DNA from: a bacterium
GTDB taxonomy: Bacteria; Patescibacteriota; Patescibacteriia; UBA9570
Direction: 5' to 3'
Assembly (NCBI GenBank): GCA_030698395.1
Contig: JAUYKW010000018.1
Span: forward strand, 1 to 44,725
Length of the DNA stretch: 44,725 nt
Numbering within the stretch: the stretch's first letter is position 1; every line of letters starts with the position of its first letter. A model generated the notes under the pieces. It was not told the origin of the DNA and made no database searches. It saw only the letters and a program-made list of their open reading frames with translations. Positions 19,289 to 29,186 of this stretch are shown piece after piece. The position numbers were made by a program, and so were the translations under genes.

Positions 19289-20449
19289 ATGGAAGGATCA
19301 CAAGAATTATCCAAAAGAGCAGATGAAGAATGGTCATCGGCTGATCAAGAGCGTAGAGTTAGACGAATCTTAGATGATGGTGGAGTATCTTTAGATTATA
19401 ATGATAATGAAGTGGCTGTTATGTTTGGACCTGATGTCGTAGGAAAACAAGATACTGTTAAAACCAAGCGAGGGGAACATTTAAGAGGTGGTATGAGGCT
19501 GACTGAAAATTCAGGAAAAATTAAAATTGAAGAATCATCAAATAAAGATCTTAATCAACAAGTATTTAATTTAGATTTGAGTGATGCGCCAGCAGAACTA
19601 CGAGAAGCAGTGATTGCGAGATTTGAATTTTTAAGAAATGATGTTGAGCAGTTTATTGGTGAAAATCCTACACAGGAACAAATTGATGCTTTGCCTCAAG
19701 AGCTACAAATGAGATATCAACAATTTTTACATTTACAACCAATTGTAGAAGCGATTGATAATTCAATCAGACGACGCGAAGCTGAGAGATTAGTAGAAGA
19801 GGCACCAACCGAACCAACTGAAAAGTTTCATGAATCAACTGAAGGATTTCGTGAACCAAGACAAAGTAGACCGCCAGTAGAAACAGGTACAGAAAATGTA
19901 GTTGTTCTCTATGAAGCGTTGCAAGCAAAACAAAAAGCTGGTGAAAAATTAAGCGCAGCTGAGCAACAGCAAATGCGGCAACTTCGTCCTGGCTATTTAT
20001 TGGCTGTTGGTAGTGAGGCAAAAGCTGGTCAAGCTGCTAGATGGGAGAGATCAGGAGAATTATATGGAATAATCCCTAGAGAGGCTTCCAAGGTAGTTGA
20101 TAAGCCAGGAGGATTTTTAGTGCCTTCTAGTGAGACAGGAAAAAGAAAAAGAGCTGGGGTAATATCAGTTGAGCCGGTTTTTGGTGATACTGATAATCCA
20201 AGCGAACAAACGGGTTGGCAAGTTACTGAAGCTGTAAATACGAACATTGCATCAGTTGGACAAGAATTGAGTTTTGGGTTAACTGGTGAGAATGAGAGAG
20301 ATGTTTTACGAGCCGTAATGCAGTATGATCAATATGCAACAAAGCTAGCTGATTCAGGAGTTTCAGCTGGAAAATATATAACAATGATTGCAGAAGCAAA
20401 TCGTTCTAGAGCGAAAGCAGGTCGTAGAAAACGTCGTGGGAAAGAATAA
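19289..20449 (+). CDS. Hypothetical protein within purine cluster
   Basis: 386 aa ORF, charged/helical, basic C-terminus (RSRAKAGRRKRRGKE); no domain recognised. Confidence 0.75.
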   Translation: MEGSQELSKRADEEWSSADQERRVRRILDDGGVSLDYNDNEVAVMFGPDVVGKQDTVKTKRGEHLRGGMRLTENSGKIKIEESSNKDLNQQVFNLDLSDAPAELREAVIARFEFLRNDVEQFIGENPTQEQIDALPQELQMRYQQFLHLQPIVEAIDNSIRRREAERLVEEAPTEPTEKFHESTEGFREPRQSRPPVETGTENVVVLYEALQAKQKAGEKLSAAEQQQMRQLRPGYLLAVGSEAKAGQAARWERSGELYGIIPREASKVVDKPGGFLVPSSETGKRKRAGVISVEPVFGDTDNPSEQTGWQVTEAVNTNIASVGQELSFGLTGENERDVLRAVMQYDQYATKLADSGVSAGKYITMIAEANRSRAKAGRRKRRGKE

Positions 20450-20467
20450 TTTTATAGCTAAATAAAC

Positions 20468-20866
20468 ATGAATAAAGTAGTAATCATTTCCGGATCAACG
20501 TCCGATAAAGAGTTTGTAGAAAAAATACAAACAAAGTTAGATGAGCTTAATATCCAACATGAATGGGAGGCCTGTTCTGCGCATAAGGAGACAGAACGTT
20601 TATTAGGATTAATTAAAGCTTGGGAAGCATCAGAAGATAACATCGTTTATATTACAGTTGCTGGCAGGTCTAATGCTTTATCCGGAGTAGTTGCCTGCAA
20701 TACTAAACAACCAGTCTTTGCAGTGCCACCGTTCAGTGATAAGGACGACTTTATGGTTAATATCAATTCTACATTACAAATGCCTTCTAACACTCCTGTT
20801 ATGACGGTTTTGGATCCTGGGAATGCTGCTCAGGCCGTACAAAGGATTTTTGATTTAATCGGATAG
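20468..20866 (+). CDS. purE: Class II-like AIR carboxylase PurE
   Basis: 132 aa; SGSTSDKEFVEKI, CSAHKETERLL, VAGRSNALSGVVACNTKQPVFAVPP, STLQMPSNTPVMTVLDPGNAAQAVQRIF. Confidence 0.9.
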   Translation: MNKVVIISGSTSDKEFVEKIQTKLDELNIQHEWEACSAHKETERLLGLIKAWEASEDNIVYITVAGRSNALSGVVACNTKQPVFAVPPFSDKDDFMVNINSTLQMPSNTPVMTVLDPGNAAQAVQRIFDLIG

Positions 20867-20948
20867 ACATAAAAAAATCTATAAAAAAGGCATGGGAGAC
20901 CGGGTCTTTTTTTGTAGTTTATTCACATGAAATTGGTAATTTTTAGAT

Positions 20949-20976
20949 TTGATTTTAAAAAAAATCGTGTTATACT
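20949..20976 (+). promoter_or_regulatory. Promoter for purB
   Basis: TTGATT-N16-TATACT, 10 nt before ATG. Confidence 0.65.
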
Positions 20977-20986
20977 ATAGCCTCAA

Positions 20987-22354
20987 ATGAGCAATGAAAT
21001 TCACCCATTACAAGCAATTTCTCCAGTCGATGGTCGCTATCGTGCGGAATTGGCAGAATTAGCAGAATATTTTTCTGAACAAGCATTAATGCGCTATCGA
21101 ATTAAGATAGAAGCTTTATATTTTATTGCGCTTTCTGATGAGCCGAAGATTAAGCAAGTTCGTAGATTCACTAAAGCTGAGCGAGTAAAGATTCATAGCT
21201 TATACGAAAATTTTTCATTAAAAAATGCTGAACGAGTAAAGGAGATCGAGAAAACTACTAATCATGATGTTAAGTCTGTAGAGTATTATATTAAAGAAAA
21301 ATTGCAGCGTACTAGTTTGAAATCAGTTTTAGAGTTTGTTCATTTTGGACTAACCAGCGAAGACATAAATAACATTGCATTTACTTCTATGTTGCGGGAT
21401 TCTGTTTTGGATGTTTATGTTCCAGAAGTTAAGAGTTTAGTTAATAATTTGCAGCGCCATGCTCGTCGCTACAAAAAATTATCAATGCTAAGCCTTACCC
21501 ATGGTCAACCAGCTACACCAACGACCCTGGGTAAGGAGTATGCGGTGGTATTACATCGGTTAAAGCAACAACTAGTTAGTTTGCAAGATATAAAATATAA
21601 CGGTAAGTTTGGTGGTGCTACTGGTAATTGGGCAGCGCAATATGTAGCTTATCCGCAAGTGAACTGGATGGCTTTTGCTAAGAAATTTATTACATCTTTA
21701 GGGCTAGAACCAAATTTAACTACAACTCAAATTGAGCCACATGATAAAATCGCAGAGGCATACCATGCAGTAGCGAGAATTAATACTATTATTAAAGATT
21801 TTGATCAGGACATGTGGCACTACATTTCTCGTGGTATTTTCATTCAGCAAAATAAAGCAGGCGAAGTTGGATCTTCTGCTATGCCACACAAGATTAATCC
21901 AATTTATTTTGAAAATAGTGAGGGTAACGTTGGATTGGCTAATGCTTTGTTAATTCATTTAGCAGATAAACTTCCTATTTCTAGAATGCAAAGAGATTTA
22001 ACAGATAGTACAGTTTTGCGAAATCAAGGTGTAGTAATTGCTCATTCTGTATTGGCTGTAAGAAATATTGCAAAGGCATTACAGCGGGTACATCCTAATA
22101 ATGAGCAAATGAAAACAGAATTGAATAATCATTGGGAAGTGCTAGCAGAGCCAATTCAAACAGTGATGCGTAGATTGGGAAAAAATACACCTTATGAACA
22201 ATTAAAAAAACTTACTCGTGGTCAGCAGTTGAATAAAGAAACTCTACATGCATTTATTGATGGTTTAGATATTCCCGTTCAAGAAAAAACAAAATTAAAA
22301 GAACTAACCCCAGCCAATTACATCGGCCTATCTGAAAAGATAGCAATTTTATAG
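20987..22354 (+). CDS. purB: Adenylosuccinate lyase
   Basis: 455 aa; SPVDGRYR, TNHDVKSVEYYIKEKL, FVHFGLTSEDINN, LSLTHGQPATPTTLGKE, GEVGSSAMPHKINPIYFENSEGN. Confidence 0.98.
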   Translation: MSNEIHPLQAISPVDGRYRAELAELAEYFSEQALMRYRIKIEALYFIALSDEPKIKQVRRFTKAERVKIHSLYENFSLKNAERVKEIEKTTNHDVKSVEYYIKEKLQRTSLKSVLEFVHFGLTSEDINNIAFTSMLRDSVLDVYVPEVKSLVNNLQRHARRYKKLSMLSLTHGQPATPTTLGKEYAVVLHRLKQQLVSLQDIKYNGKFGGATGNWAAQYVAYPQVNWMAFAKKFITSLGLEPNLTTTQIEPHDKIAEAYHAVARINTIIKDFDQDMWHYISRGIFIQQNKAGEVGSSAMPHKINPIYFENSEGNVGLANALLIHLADKLPISRMQRDLTDSTVLRNQGVVIAHSVLAVRNIAKALQRVHPNNEQMKTELNNHWEVLAEPIQTVMRRLGKNTPYEQLKKLTRGQQLNKETLHAFIDGLDIPVQEKTKLKELTPANYIGLSEKIAIL

Positions 22355-22382
22355 AAATTTAATAATCTAAACTAATTATACA

Positions 22383-23858
22383 ATGTGCGGAATATTTAGC
22401 GTTTATGGGAAAGATAACAGAAACGTAGCTTCCGATGTATATGATGGTTTGATTTCTTTACAGCATCGAGGACACGATGCTTGTGGAATGGTTACACATA
22501 ATCATCAAGGTTTTCATTTAGAGAAGGGTCTTGGATTTGTCCGGGATGTTTTTCCGGCCCATAAATTAGTGCAGCTGACCGGTAATATGGGTATTGGCCA
22601 TGTTCGGTATTCAACTGTTGGTAGTGGTGGTGCAAAAGATGCTCAACCTTTTTATGTTCATGCACCTTATGGGATAACCATGGCACATAATGGTAATTTA
22701 TCTAACTATAAAGAATTAAGGAAAGAATTATTACAGGATGATTTATGGCAGGTAAATTCAGGTTGCGATGTTGAAGTAATTCTAGCTGTGTTTGCAGAAG
22801 AATTAATGAAGCAAGCAAACGGTAAGAATAAAAAAAGTATTCAACAGCAAGTATTTAATGCCGTGCAAAGGGTATTCAAGCGTTGCAAAGGTGCTTATTC
22901 GGTTATTGGAATCATAGCTGGTAAGGGTATGTTTGCTTTTCGAGATCCACATGGTATTAGGCCGCTAATTTTTGGTAAAAGGGGCAGTGGAAAAAATATT
23001 GAATATATGTTTGCATCAGAATCTACTATGTTTAACATGATGGAGGTTGATTATATTAAGGATGTAGGTGCTGGTGAATGTATTTTTATCGATACGAAGC
23101 GTAAGGTTCATACTAAGCAAGTGGCTGAGCCAAAATTGAGACCATGTATTTTTGAATATGTATATTTTTCTCGCCCAGATTCTTTAGAAAATAATATCTC
23201 TGTTTATAAAGCTAGGTTACGAATGGGACAGGCTTTAGCTAAAAGATTAAAACCGCTACAAAAAGAATTGAAGATAGATGTCGTAATTCCAGCACCTTCA
23301 ACGTCCAACACTGCAGCCTTGGCTTTGGCACATGATCTAGGAGTAAAATATCGCGAGGGATTAGTAAAGAATCATTTTATTGGTAGAACATTTATTATGC
23401 CTGGTCAGGCGGAAAGGATTAAATCTGTAAAGAGAAAGTTAAATCCTCAACCGTTAGAGATAAAAAGAAAGAATGTATTGCTAGTTGACGATAGTATCGT
23501 TCGTGGAACTACTGGAAAAGAAATTGTCCAAATGTTAAAAGATGCTGGAGCTAGAAAAGTATATTTTGTATCTGCATCTCCACCAGTAGTGAGCCCTTGC
23601 TTATACGGAGTAGATATTCCTACTCGCAAGGAATTAATTGCATCTTCCAAAGATACTGAAGCTATTAAAAAATATATGGGTGTAGATTTCTTGATGTATC
23701 AAACTTTACCTGATTTGGTAAAAGCTGTTGGTACAGATAAGGCATTATCAAAAAAATTCTGCACAGGTTGTTTTTCCAAGGAATATCCAACCAAAGATAT
23801 TACTGAGTCTGTAATTAGAGCTAATGAACAAATGAGATTACAAGATAAAGCTTGTTAG
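22383..23858 (+). CDS. purF: Amidophosphoribosyltransferase
   Basis: 491 aa; MCGIFSVYG, LQHRGHDACGM, GIGHVRYSTVG, VLLVDDSIVRGTT, PTRKELIA. Confidence 0.98.
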   Translation: MCGIFSVYGKDNRNVASDVYDGLISLQHRGHDACGMVTHNHQGFHLEKGLGFVRDVFPAHKLVQLTGNMGIGHVRYSTVGSGGAKDAQPFYVHAPYGITMAHNGNLSNYKELRKELLQDDLWQVNSGCDVEVILAVFAEELMKQANGKNKKSIQQQVFNAVQRVFKRCKGAYSVIGIIAGKGMFAFRDPHGIRPLIFGKRGSGKNIEYMFASESTMFNMMEVDYIKDVGAGECIFIDTKRKVHTKQVAEPKLRPCIFEYVYFSRPDSLENNISVYKARLRMGQALAKRLKPLQKELKIDVVIPAPSTSNTAALALAHDLGVKYREGLVKNHFIGRTFIMPGQAERIKSVKRKLNPQPLEIKRKNVLLVDDSIVRGTTGKEIVQMLKDAGARKVYFVSASPPVVSPCLYGVDIPTRKELIASSKDTEAIKKYMGVDFLMYQTLPDLVKAVGTDKALSKKFCTGCFSKEYPTKDITESVIRANEQMRLQDKAC

Positions 23859-23859
23859 T

Positions 23860-25179
23860 ATGAATATCTTAGTACTGGGTAGTGGCGCTAGGGAGCATGT
23901 AATAACTTGGAAACTTGCACAAAATAAAAGTGCTCAATTATATAACTTTGGCCCCACTTCAAATCCAGGTATTGCAGAACTGGTAAAGGAAGTAGAATTA
24001 GGAGATGTTACCGATGTAGCAGCGGTTGTTGATTGGGCAAAACAGAAAAAAATTGATGTTGTTTGGGTGGGTCCTGAAGCACCGTTGGCTGTAGGTATTG
24101 TAGATGCATTGGAAGGCATGGGTGTGTCTTGTATTGGACCAACTCAAAAATTAGCTGAGTTAGAATCATCTAAATCATTTACTCGTAATTTAGTAGAAAA
24201 ATATAATATTAATGCTTCGCCAATTTTTCGTACTTTTACATCAGATATCGAAATTGAGGATTTTATTAAATCTTTAGATGGTAATGTTGTAATAAAACCA
24301 GATGGTCTTACTGGTGGTAAAGGCGTAAAAGTAATGGGAGATCATTTTCAGACTGCGGACGAGGCATTACAGTATTGTAAAGATTTGTTTGCAGCTGGAG
24401 ATATGAAAGTTTTAGTAGAAGAAAAATTAATCGGTCAGGAATTTTCTTTAATGAGTTTTACTGATGGAAAACACATAGTACACATGCCCGTTGTGCAGGA
24501 TCATAAACGAGCATATGTTAATGATGAGGGACCTAATACAGGTGGTATGGGTTCATATACAGACGCTGATCACTCATTGCCATTCTTAAATAATAATGAT
24601 GTAAAACAAGCTGAACAAATAAACGAAGCTGTACTAGAGGCATTAGAACAAGAATTTGAGCAGGCATATATAGGCATACTTTATGGTGGCTTTATTGCTG
24701 TACACGATGGCGTGCGGTTGATTGAGTACAACGTAAGATTTGGAGATCCTGAAGTCATGAACTTACTATCGTTATTAGAGACAGACTTAATTAGGATTAC
24801 AGATGCAATGGTAAATGGAACTTTGAATACTTTGAAAGTTGAATTTTCTCGGCGAGCATCGGTTTGTAAATATTTAGTTCCAGACGGATATCCAGTTGAT
24901 CCGATAAAAGATCAACCAATAGATGTAAGTGTTGTTGATACTAATAAGGTGAATTTATTTTTTGGTTCAGTTGATCAGAAAGATGGAGAATTAATAGAAA
25001 AAGGATCACGAACTGTGGCTGTAGTTGGAATTGCTGACACGTTACGTGAAGCTGAGCAGAAAGTTGAGACTGAAATAAAAAAAATAACTGGTCCATTATT
25101 TCATCGGGAGGATATTGGAACAAATGAGCTAATTCAGAAACGGATAGAATCGATGAATGAGTTACGACATGAACAATAA
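23860..25179 (+). CDS. purD: Phosphoribosylamine-glycine ligase
   Basis: 439 aa; MNILVLGSGAREHVITWKLAQN, VVIKPDGLTGGKGV, DHKRAYVNDEGPNTGGMGSY, YNVRFGDPEVMNLLSLL. Confidence 0.97.
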   Translation: MNILVLGSGAREHVITWKLAQNKSAQLYNFGPTSNPGIAELVKEVELGDVTDVAAVVDWAKQKKIDVVWVGPEAPLAVGIVDALEGMGVSCIGPTQKLAELESSKSFTRNLVEKYNINASPIFRTFTSDIEIEDFIKSLDGNVVIKPDGLTGGKGVKVMGDHFQTADEALQYCKDLFAAGDMKVLVEEKLIGQEFSLMSFTDGKHIVHMPVVQDHKRAYVNDEGPNTGGMGSYTDADHSLPFLNNNDVKQAEQINEAVLEALEQEFEQAYIGILYGGFIAVHDGVRLIEYNVRFGDPEVMNLLSLLETDLIRITDAMVNGTLNTLKVEFSRRASVCKYLVPDGYPVDPIKDQPIDVSVVDTNKVNLFFGSVDQKDGELIEKGSRTVAVVGIADTLREAEQKVETEIKKITGPLFHREDIGTNELIQKRIESMNELRHEQ

Positions 25180-25762
25180 AAAACCAGTGCGCATTGCAGT
25201 GCTGGGATCTACTAGAGGAACAGACTTGGTTGCCCTGATAAATGCTCAGCAAGCAGGACAATTGAAAGGTGCAGAAATTGTAACGGTTATTTCAAATAAT
25301 CCAAAAGCATACATATTGGAGCGGGCTCAACAAGCCAATCTGGAAGCAGTAGCCATTCCATCAAAGGGTAAGAGTCGTTATGAATTTGAGATAGAATTAC
25401 TTCGGGTTCTACAAACCCGAAAGATAGATTTAATATTGTTAATTGGTTTTATGCGCATTTTAACGGAAACGATTATTAATGCGTATCCAAATAAAATCTT
25501 GAATATTCATCCATCATTATTGCCAAAATATTCTGGTGGCATGAATATGGATGTGCATGCTGAGGTTTTGAAAAATGGGGATGCTAAAACCGGATGCACT
25601 TTGCATTATGTAAGTGCCGAGGTAGATGCTGGTCCTATTTTGCTTCAAGAGGAAGTAGTGGTGTTACCGGATGATACTCCAGAAACACTAAAGGAGCGTG
25701 TGCAGATAGCAGAGCAAGTAGCCTTACTTAAGGGAATTGAACAATTTGTGAAGTCACAATAG
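25157..25762 (+). CDS. purN: Phosphoribosylglycinamide formyltransferase (true start may be 25169)
   Basis: 201 aa; LLIGFMRILTETIINAYPNKILNIHPSLLPKYSG, TGCTLHYVSAEVDAGPIL; overlaps purD. Confidence 0.93.
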   Translation: MSYDMNNKKPVRIAVLGSTRGTDLVALINAQQAGQLKGAEIVTVISNNPKAYILERAQQANLEAVAIPSKGKSRYEFEIELLRVLQTRKIDLILLIGFMRILTETIINAYPNKILNIHPSLLPKYSGGMNMDVHAEVLKNGDAKTGCTLHYVSAEVDAGPILLQEEVVVLPDDTPETLKERVQIAEQVALLKGIEQFVKSQ

Positions 25763-25822
25763 AATTTAATTAATTTATCACGCCGAAAAGTATTAATTTA
25801 CAAAGTTTACCTCATTAAGTAA

Positions 25823-25828
25823 TATAAT
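25823..25828 (+). promoter_or_regulatory. -10 element (TATAAT) for purH
   Basis: TATAAT ends 6 nt before the ATG at 25835; -35 weak. Confidence 0.45.
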
Positions 25829-25834
25829 GAACGT

Positions 25835-27361
25835 ATGATAAAAAGAGCACTGGTAAGTGTATCCAATAAAGAAGGCATTGAGGAATTGAGTCGTCAATTA
25901 GCCGAATTAGATATTGAGATCGTTTCTACTGGAGGAACTGCAAGTCGTTTAGAATCTTCTGGAATTAAAGTTCGTTCTATTTCTGATTTAACTGGATTTC
26001 CAGAAATCATGAATGGACGAGTTAAAACTTTACATCCTAAAGTTCACGGAGGAATACTAGCAGTTCGAGATAATGAGGAGCATCAGCGGGCAATGAAAGA
26101 AAATAATATTCAGCCAATTGATTTGGTAGTTGTTAATTTATATCCATTCGAAGAGACTGTATTGTTGGGGGCTGAACATGCAGAAGTGATTGAAAATATA
26201 GATATTGGTGGACCTTCTATGGTAAGATCCGCAGCCAAGAATTATAAACACGTAATCGTAGTGGTTGATCCAATGGATTATGCGCAAGTTGTATCTGAGT
26301 TAAAAGATACTAGTGATATTTCCCAGGAGTTTAGATATTATCTAATGCAAAAGGCGTTTGCTCATACTGCGTATTACGATTCTATGATTGCTAAATATAT
26401 GAATCGGACTAATGCGTTTAATGATGAGTTATCATTTGGCTTCAAGAAAATAGCAGACATGCGTTATGGAGAAAATCCTCATCAGGCTGCAGCGTTCTAT
26501 AAAGAACCATTTGTAGAGGAAACTAACATTACTAATGCTGAAATTATTCAAGGTAAACAACTATCCTATAATAACATCATGGATGCTGATGCTGCTTTAC
26601 GTATGGTAAAGGAATTTACAGAACCAACAGCTGTAGTAGTGAAACACGCTAATCCAGCTGGCATCGCAGTTGATGAATCTATCTCAGTTGCTTTTAAGCG
26701 AGCCTTTGAAGCTGATGCAAAATCTGCTTTTGGAGGAATTGTTGCTTTAAATAGAAATTGTACAAAAGAAATTGCCGAATATCTTTCTAAAGTATTTATA
26801 GAAATCGTTTTAGCACCAGATTTTGAGGATGAGGCCTTAGATTTGTTTGCTAAAAAGAAAAATGTTCGAGTATTAAGAATGGGAGAAATTAAGACAGTGG
26901 ATCAGTTATGGGACACAAAAAAAGTAGTTGGTGGTATCTTAGTACAAGATATGAATAAGTATCAGTTGCAATCGGATGATATTAAAGTGGTAACAAAAAC
27001 TAAACCTACAGATGAACAAATGAGAGATTTATTATTTGCTTGGAAAGTTTGTAAACATGTGAAATCAAACGCTATCGTTTTAGCGGATAATAATACAACA
27101 ATTGGTGTAGGTGCCGGCCAGATGTCACGGATTGATGCTACAAAGATGGCTCTTTGGAAAGCGGGAGATCAAGCAGGTGGATCTGTACTAGCTTCGGATG
27201 CATATTTTCCATTCCGTGATACTATAGACGCAGTGGCCCCAGAAGGAATAAAAGCAATTATTCAGCCTGGTGGCTCAATTAGAGACAGTGAAGTTATAGA
27301 CGCTGCTGATGAGCATGGAATAGCCATGATATTTACTGAACATAGATCATTTTTACACTAA
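25835..27361 (+). CDS. purH: Bifunctional AICAR transformylase/IMP cyclohydrolase
   Basis: 508 aa; ALVSVSNKEGIEELSRQL, STGGTASRLESSGI, GRVKTLHPKVHGGILA, NIDIGGPSMVRSAAKN, VVKHANPAGIAV, QPGGSIRDSEVI. Confidence 0.98.
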   Translation: MIKRALVSVSNKEGIEELSRQLAELDIEIVSTGGTASRLESSGIKVRSISDLTGFPEIMNGRVKTLHPKVHGGILAVRDNEEHQRAMKENNIQPIDLVVVNLYPFEETVLLGAEHAEVIENIDIGGPSMVRSAAKNYKHVIVVVDPMDYAQVVSELKDTSDISQEFRYYLMQKAFAHTAYYDSMIAKYMNRTNAFNDELSFGFKKIADMRYGENPHQAAAFYKEPFVEETNITNAEIIQGKQLSYNNIMDADAALRMVKEFTEPTAVVVKHANPAGIAVDESISVAFKRAFEADAKSAFGGIVALNRNCTKEIAEYLSKVFIEIVLAPDFEDEALDLFAKKKNVRVLRMGEIKTVDQLWDTKKVVGGILVQDMNKYQLQSDDIKVVTKTKPTDEQMRDLLFAWKVCKHVKSNAIVLADNNTTIGVGAGQMSRIDATKMALWKAGDQAGGSVLASDAYFPFRDTIDAVAPEGIKAIIQPGGSIRDSEVIDAADEHGIAMIFTEHRSFLH

Positions 27362-27366
27362 AAAAC

Positions 27367-29184
27367 ATGGATCAGCATGAATACATAGCAGTTATCGATT
27401 TCGGATCTCAGTTCGCTCATTTAATAGCGCGCCGAATTAGGCAACACAATGTATTAGCTAAAATTTTTACACCAGATACACCAGTACATGAATATAAGGA
27501 CGCTAAAGGTGTAATTTTATCTGGTGGTCCGCGTAGTACTATTGATGAGAGTGCGATTAATTATGATCGTGGTGTATTTAAATTAGGTGTTCCAATTTTG
27601 GGTTTATGCTATGGTCATCAATTAATCGCTCAACATTTTGGGGGTACTGTAGAAAAAGGAAAAACTAAAGAGTATGGTCAGGCAACACTGCACATTAATG
27701 ACAAATCAGATATTTTTCAAGATCTTAGTAATGAAGAACGAGTTTGGATGAGCCATTGGGATGTTGTAGGCACAGCACCAGCAGATTTTGAGGTGATTGG
27801 TAGTACGAAGGATTGTGAGGTAGCAGCTATGAGAAATGTTACAGAAAATATTTGGTCTTTTCAGTACCACTTAGAAGTTCATCATACAGAACATGGCATG
27901 AAAATGTTGGAGAATTTTTTATTCAATATTTGTCAGGTAAGTGCAGATTGGAGCATTGCTGCGATTGAAGACGAAATAATTAAGGAAATTCAGGATGTAG
28001 TAGGAGCAAAGAAACATGTTTTCTTATTAGTTTCTGGAGGAGTAGATTCTACAGTTGCATTCGCATTATTAGAAAAAGCTTTAGGAAAATCTCGTGTCTA
28101 TGGTTTACATGTTGATAATGGTTTCATGCGTCATCGAGAAACTACTAAAGTTGCAGTAGCTCTCAAAAAGGCTGGCTTCACTAACTTGCATGTAGTTGAT
28201 ACTGGAGCTAGATTTTTACGCGCAGTACAAGGTGTAATAGATCCAGAAGAAAAACGGAAGATTATTGGAGAGTTATTTGTTGAAATCGCGAATGAAGAGA
28301 TGACGAAGATAGATTTGGATAAATATTTATTGGGTCAGGGCACTATTTATCCTGATACAATTGAATCAGGTGGCACTCAACATGCGGATAAAATTAAAAC
28401 TCATCATAATCGAGTGGATTTAATTCAAGAAATGATTAATCAAGGTAAGGTAATAGAGCCGTTGAAGGATTTGTATAAGGATGAAGTACGTGAGATTGGT
28501 AAACGGTTTAAGATAGCACCAAGTTTATTGAATAGACATCCATTTCCAGGACCAGGACTGGCAATTAGAACTTTATGCTCAGACGGAGATAATGAAATTG
28601 AAGATAGAGATGCTATTAACGCTAAATTAGCAGAGATAATATTGGATAGTGGATTAGATTTAAAAGCAGCAGTATTACCAATGAAGAGTGTTGGTGTTCA
28701 AGGCGATGAACGATCATACAAACATCCAGTAGTTATTGCTGGAAAAGCTACATGGAAGCAATTAAATGATCTCTCAGTTCGGATTACAAATGAAGTCTTT
28801 ATGGTGAATAGAGTTTTATGGTTAATTGATCCTAAAACTATCAGTGCTGATGCTCATATGCATGAACGTTATCTTACTAAGGATCGTTTAGATTTATTAC
28901 GAGTAGCTGATGATATTGTGATGACCAAAATAAAGGAGCATGAAGTGTTTGCGGATATCTGGCAATTTCCTGTTGTGTTAGTTCCATTTGGAGATCCAAA
29001 AACTAATGGTGAGTCGATAGTGTTACGACCAATTCAATCCCAAGAAGCTATGACAGTTAACTATTATAATATGCCACGGCCAGTATTAACAGATATTAAG
29101 AGAGAATTAAAAAAAGTTGCTTTTATAGATTATATTTTCTATGATATAACACATAAACCGCCAGCTACAATTGAATGGGAATAA
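27367..29184 (+). CDS. guaA: GMP synthetase (glutamine-hydrolysing), long form
   Basis: 605 aa; IDFGSQFAHLIARRIR, GLCYGHQLIAQHFGG, LLVSGGVDSTVAFALL, NRHPFPGPGLAIRTL, KPPATIEWE; additional dimerisation-like segment. Confidence 0.96.
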   Translation: MDQHEYIAVIDFGSQFAHLIARRIRQHNVLAKIFTPDTPVHEYKDAKGVILSGGPRSTIDESAINYDRGVFKLGVPILGLCYGHQLIAQHFGGTVEKGKTKEYGQATLHINDKSDIFQDLSNEERVWMSHWDVVGTAPADFEVIGSTKDCEVAAMRNVTENIWSFQYHLEVHHTEHGMKMLENFLFNICQVSADWSIAAIEDEIIKEIQDVVGAKKHVFLLVSGGVDSTVAFALLEKALGKSRVYGLHVDNGFMRHRETTKVAVALKKAGFTNLHVVDTGARFLRAVQGVIDPEEKRKIIGELFVEIANEEMTKIDLDKYLLGQGTIYPDTIESGGTQHADKIKTHHNRVDLIQEMINQGKVIEPLKDLYKDEVREIGKRFKIAPSLLNRHPFPGPGLAIRTLCSDGDNEIEDRDAINAKLAEIILDSGLDLKAAVLPMKSVGVQGDERSYKHPVVIAGKATWKQLNDLSVRITNEVFMVNRVLWLIDPKTISADAHMHERYLTKDRLDLLRVADDIVMTKIKEHEVFADIWQFPVVLVPFGDPKTNGESIVLRPIQSQEAMTVNYYNMPRPVLTDIKRELKKVAFIDYIFYDITHKPPATIEWE

Positions 29185-29186
29185 TT

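Noticed and set aside
20875-20920. Terminator after purE (AAAAAAGGCATGGGAGACCGGGTCTTTTTTT)
   Set aside because: GC part of stem is only AGAC/GTCT with a 3-nt loop; possible but too weak to list as a feature.
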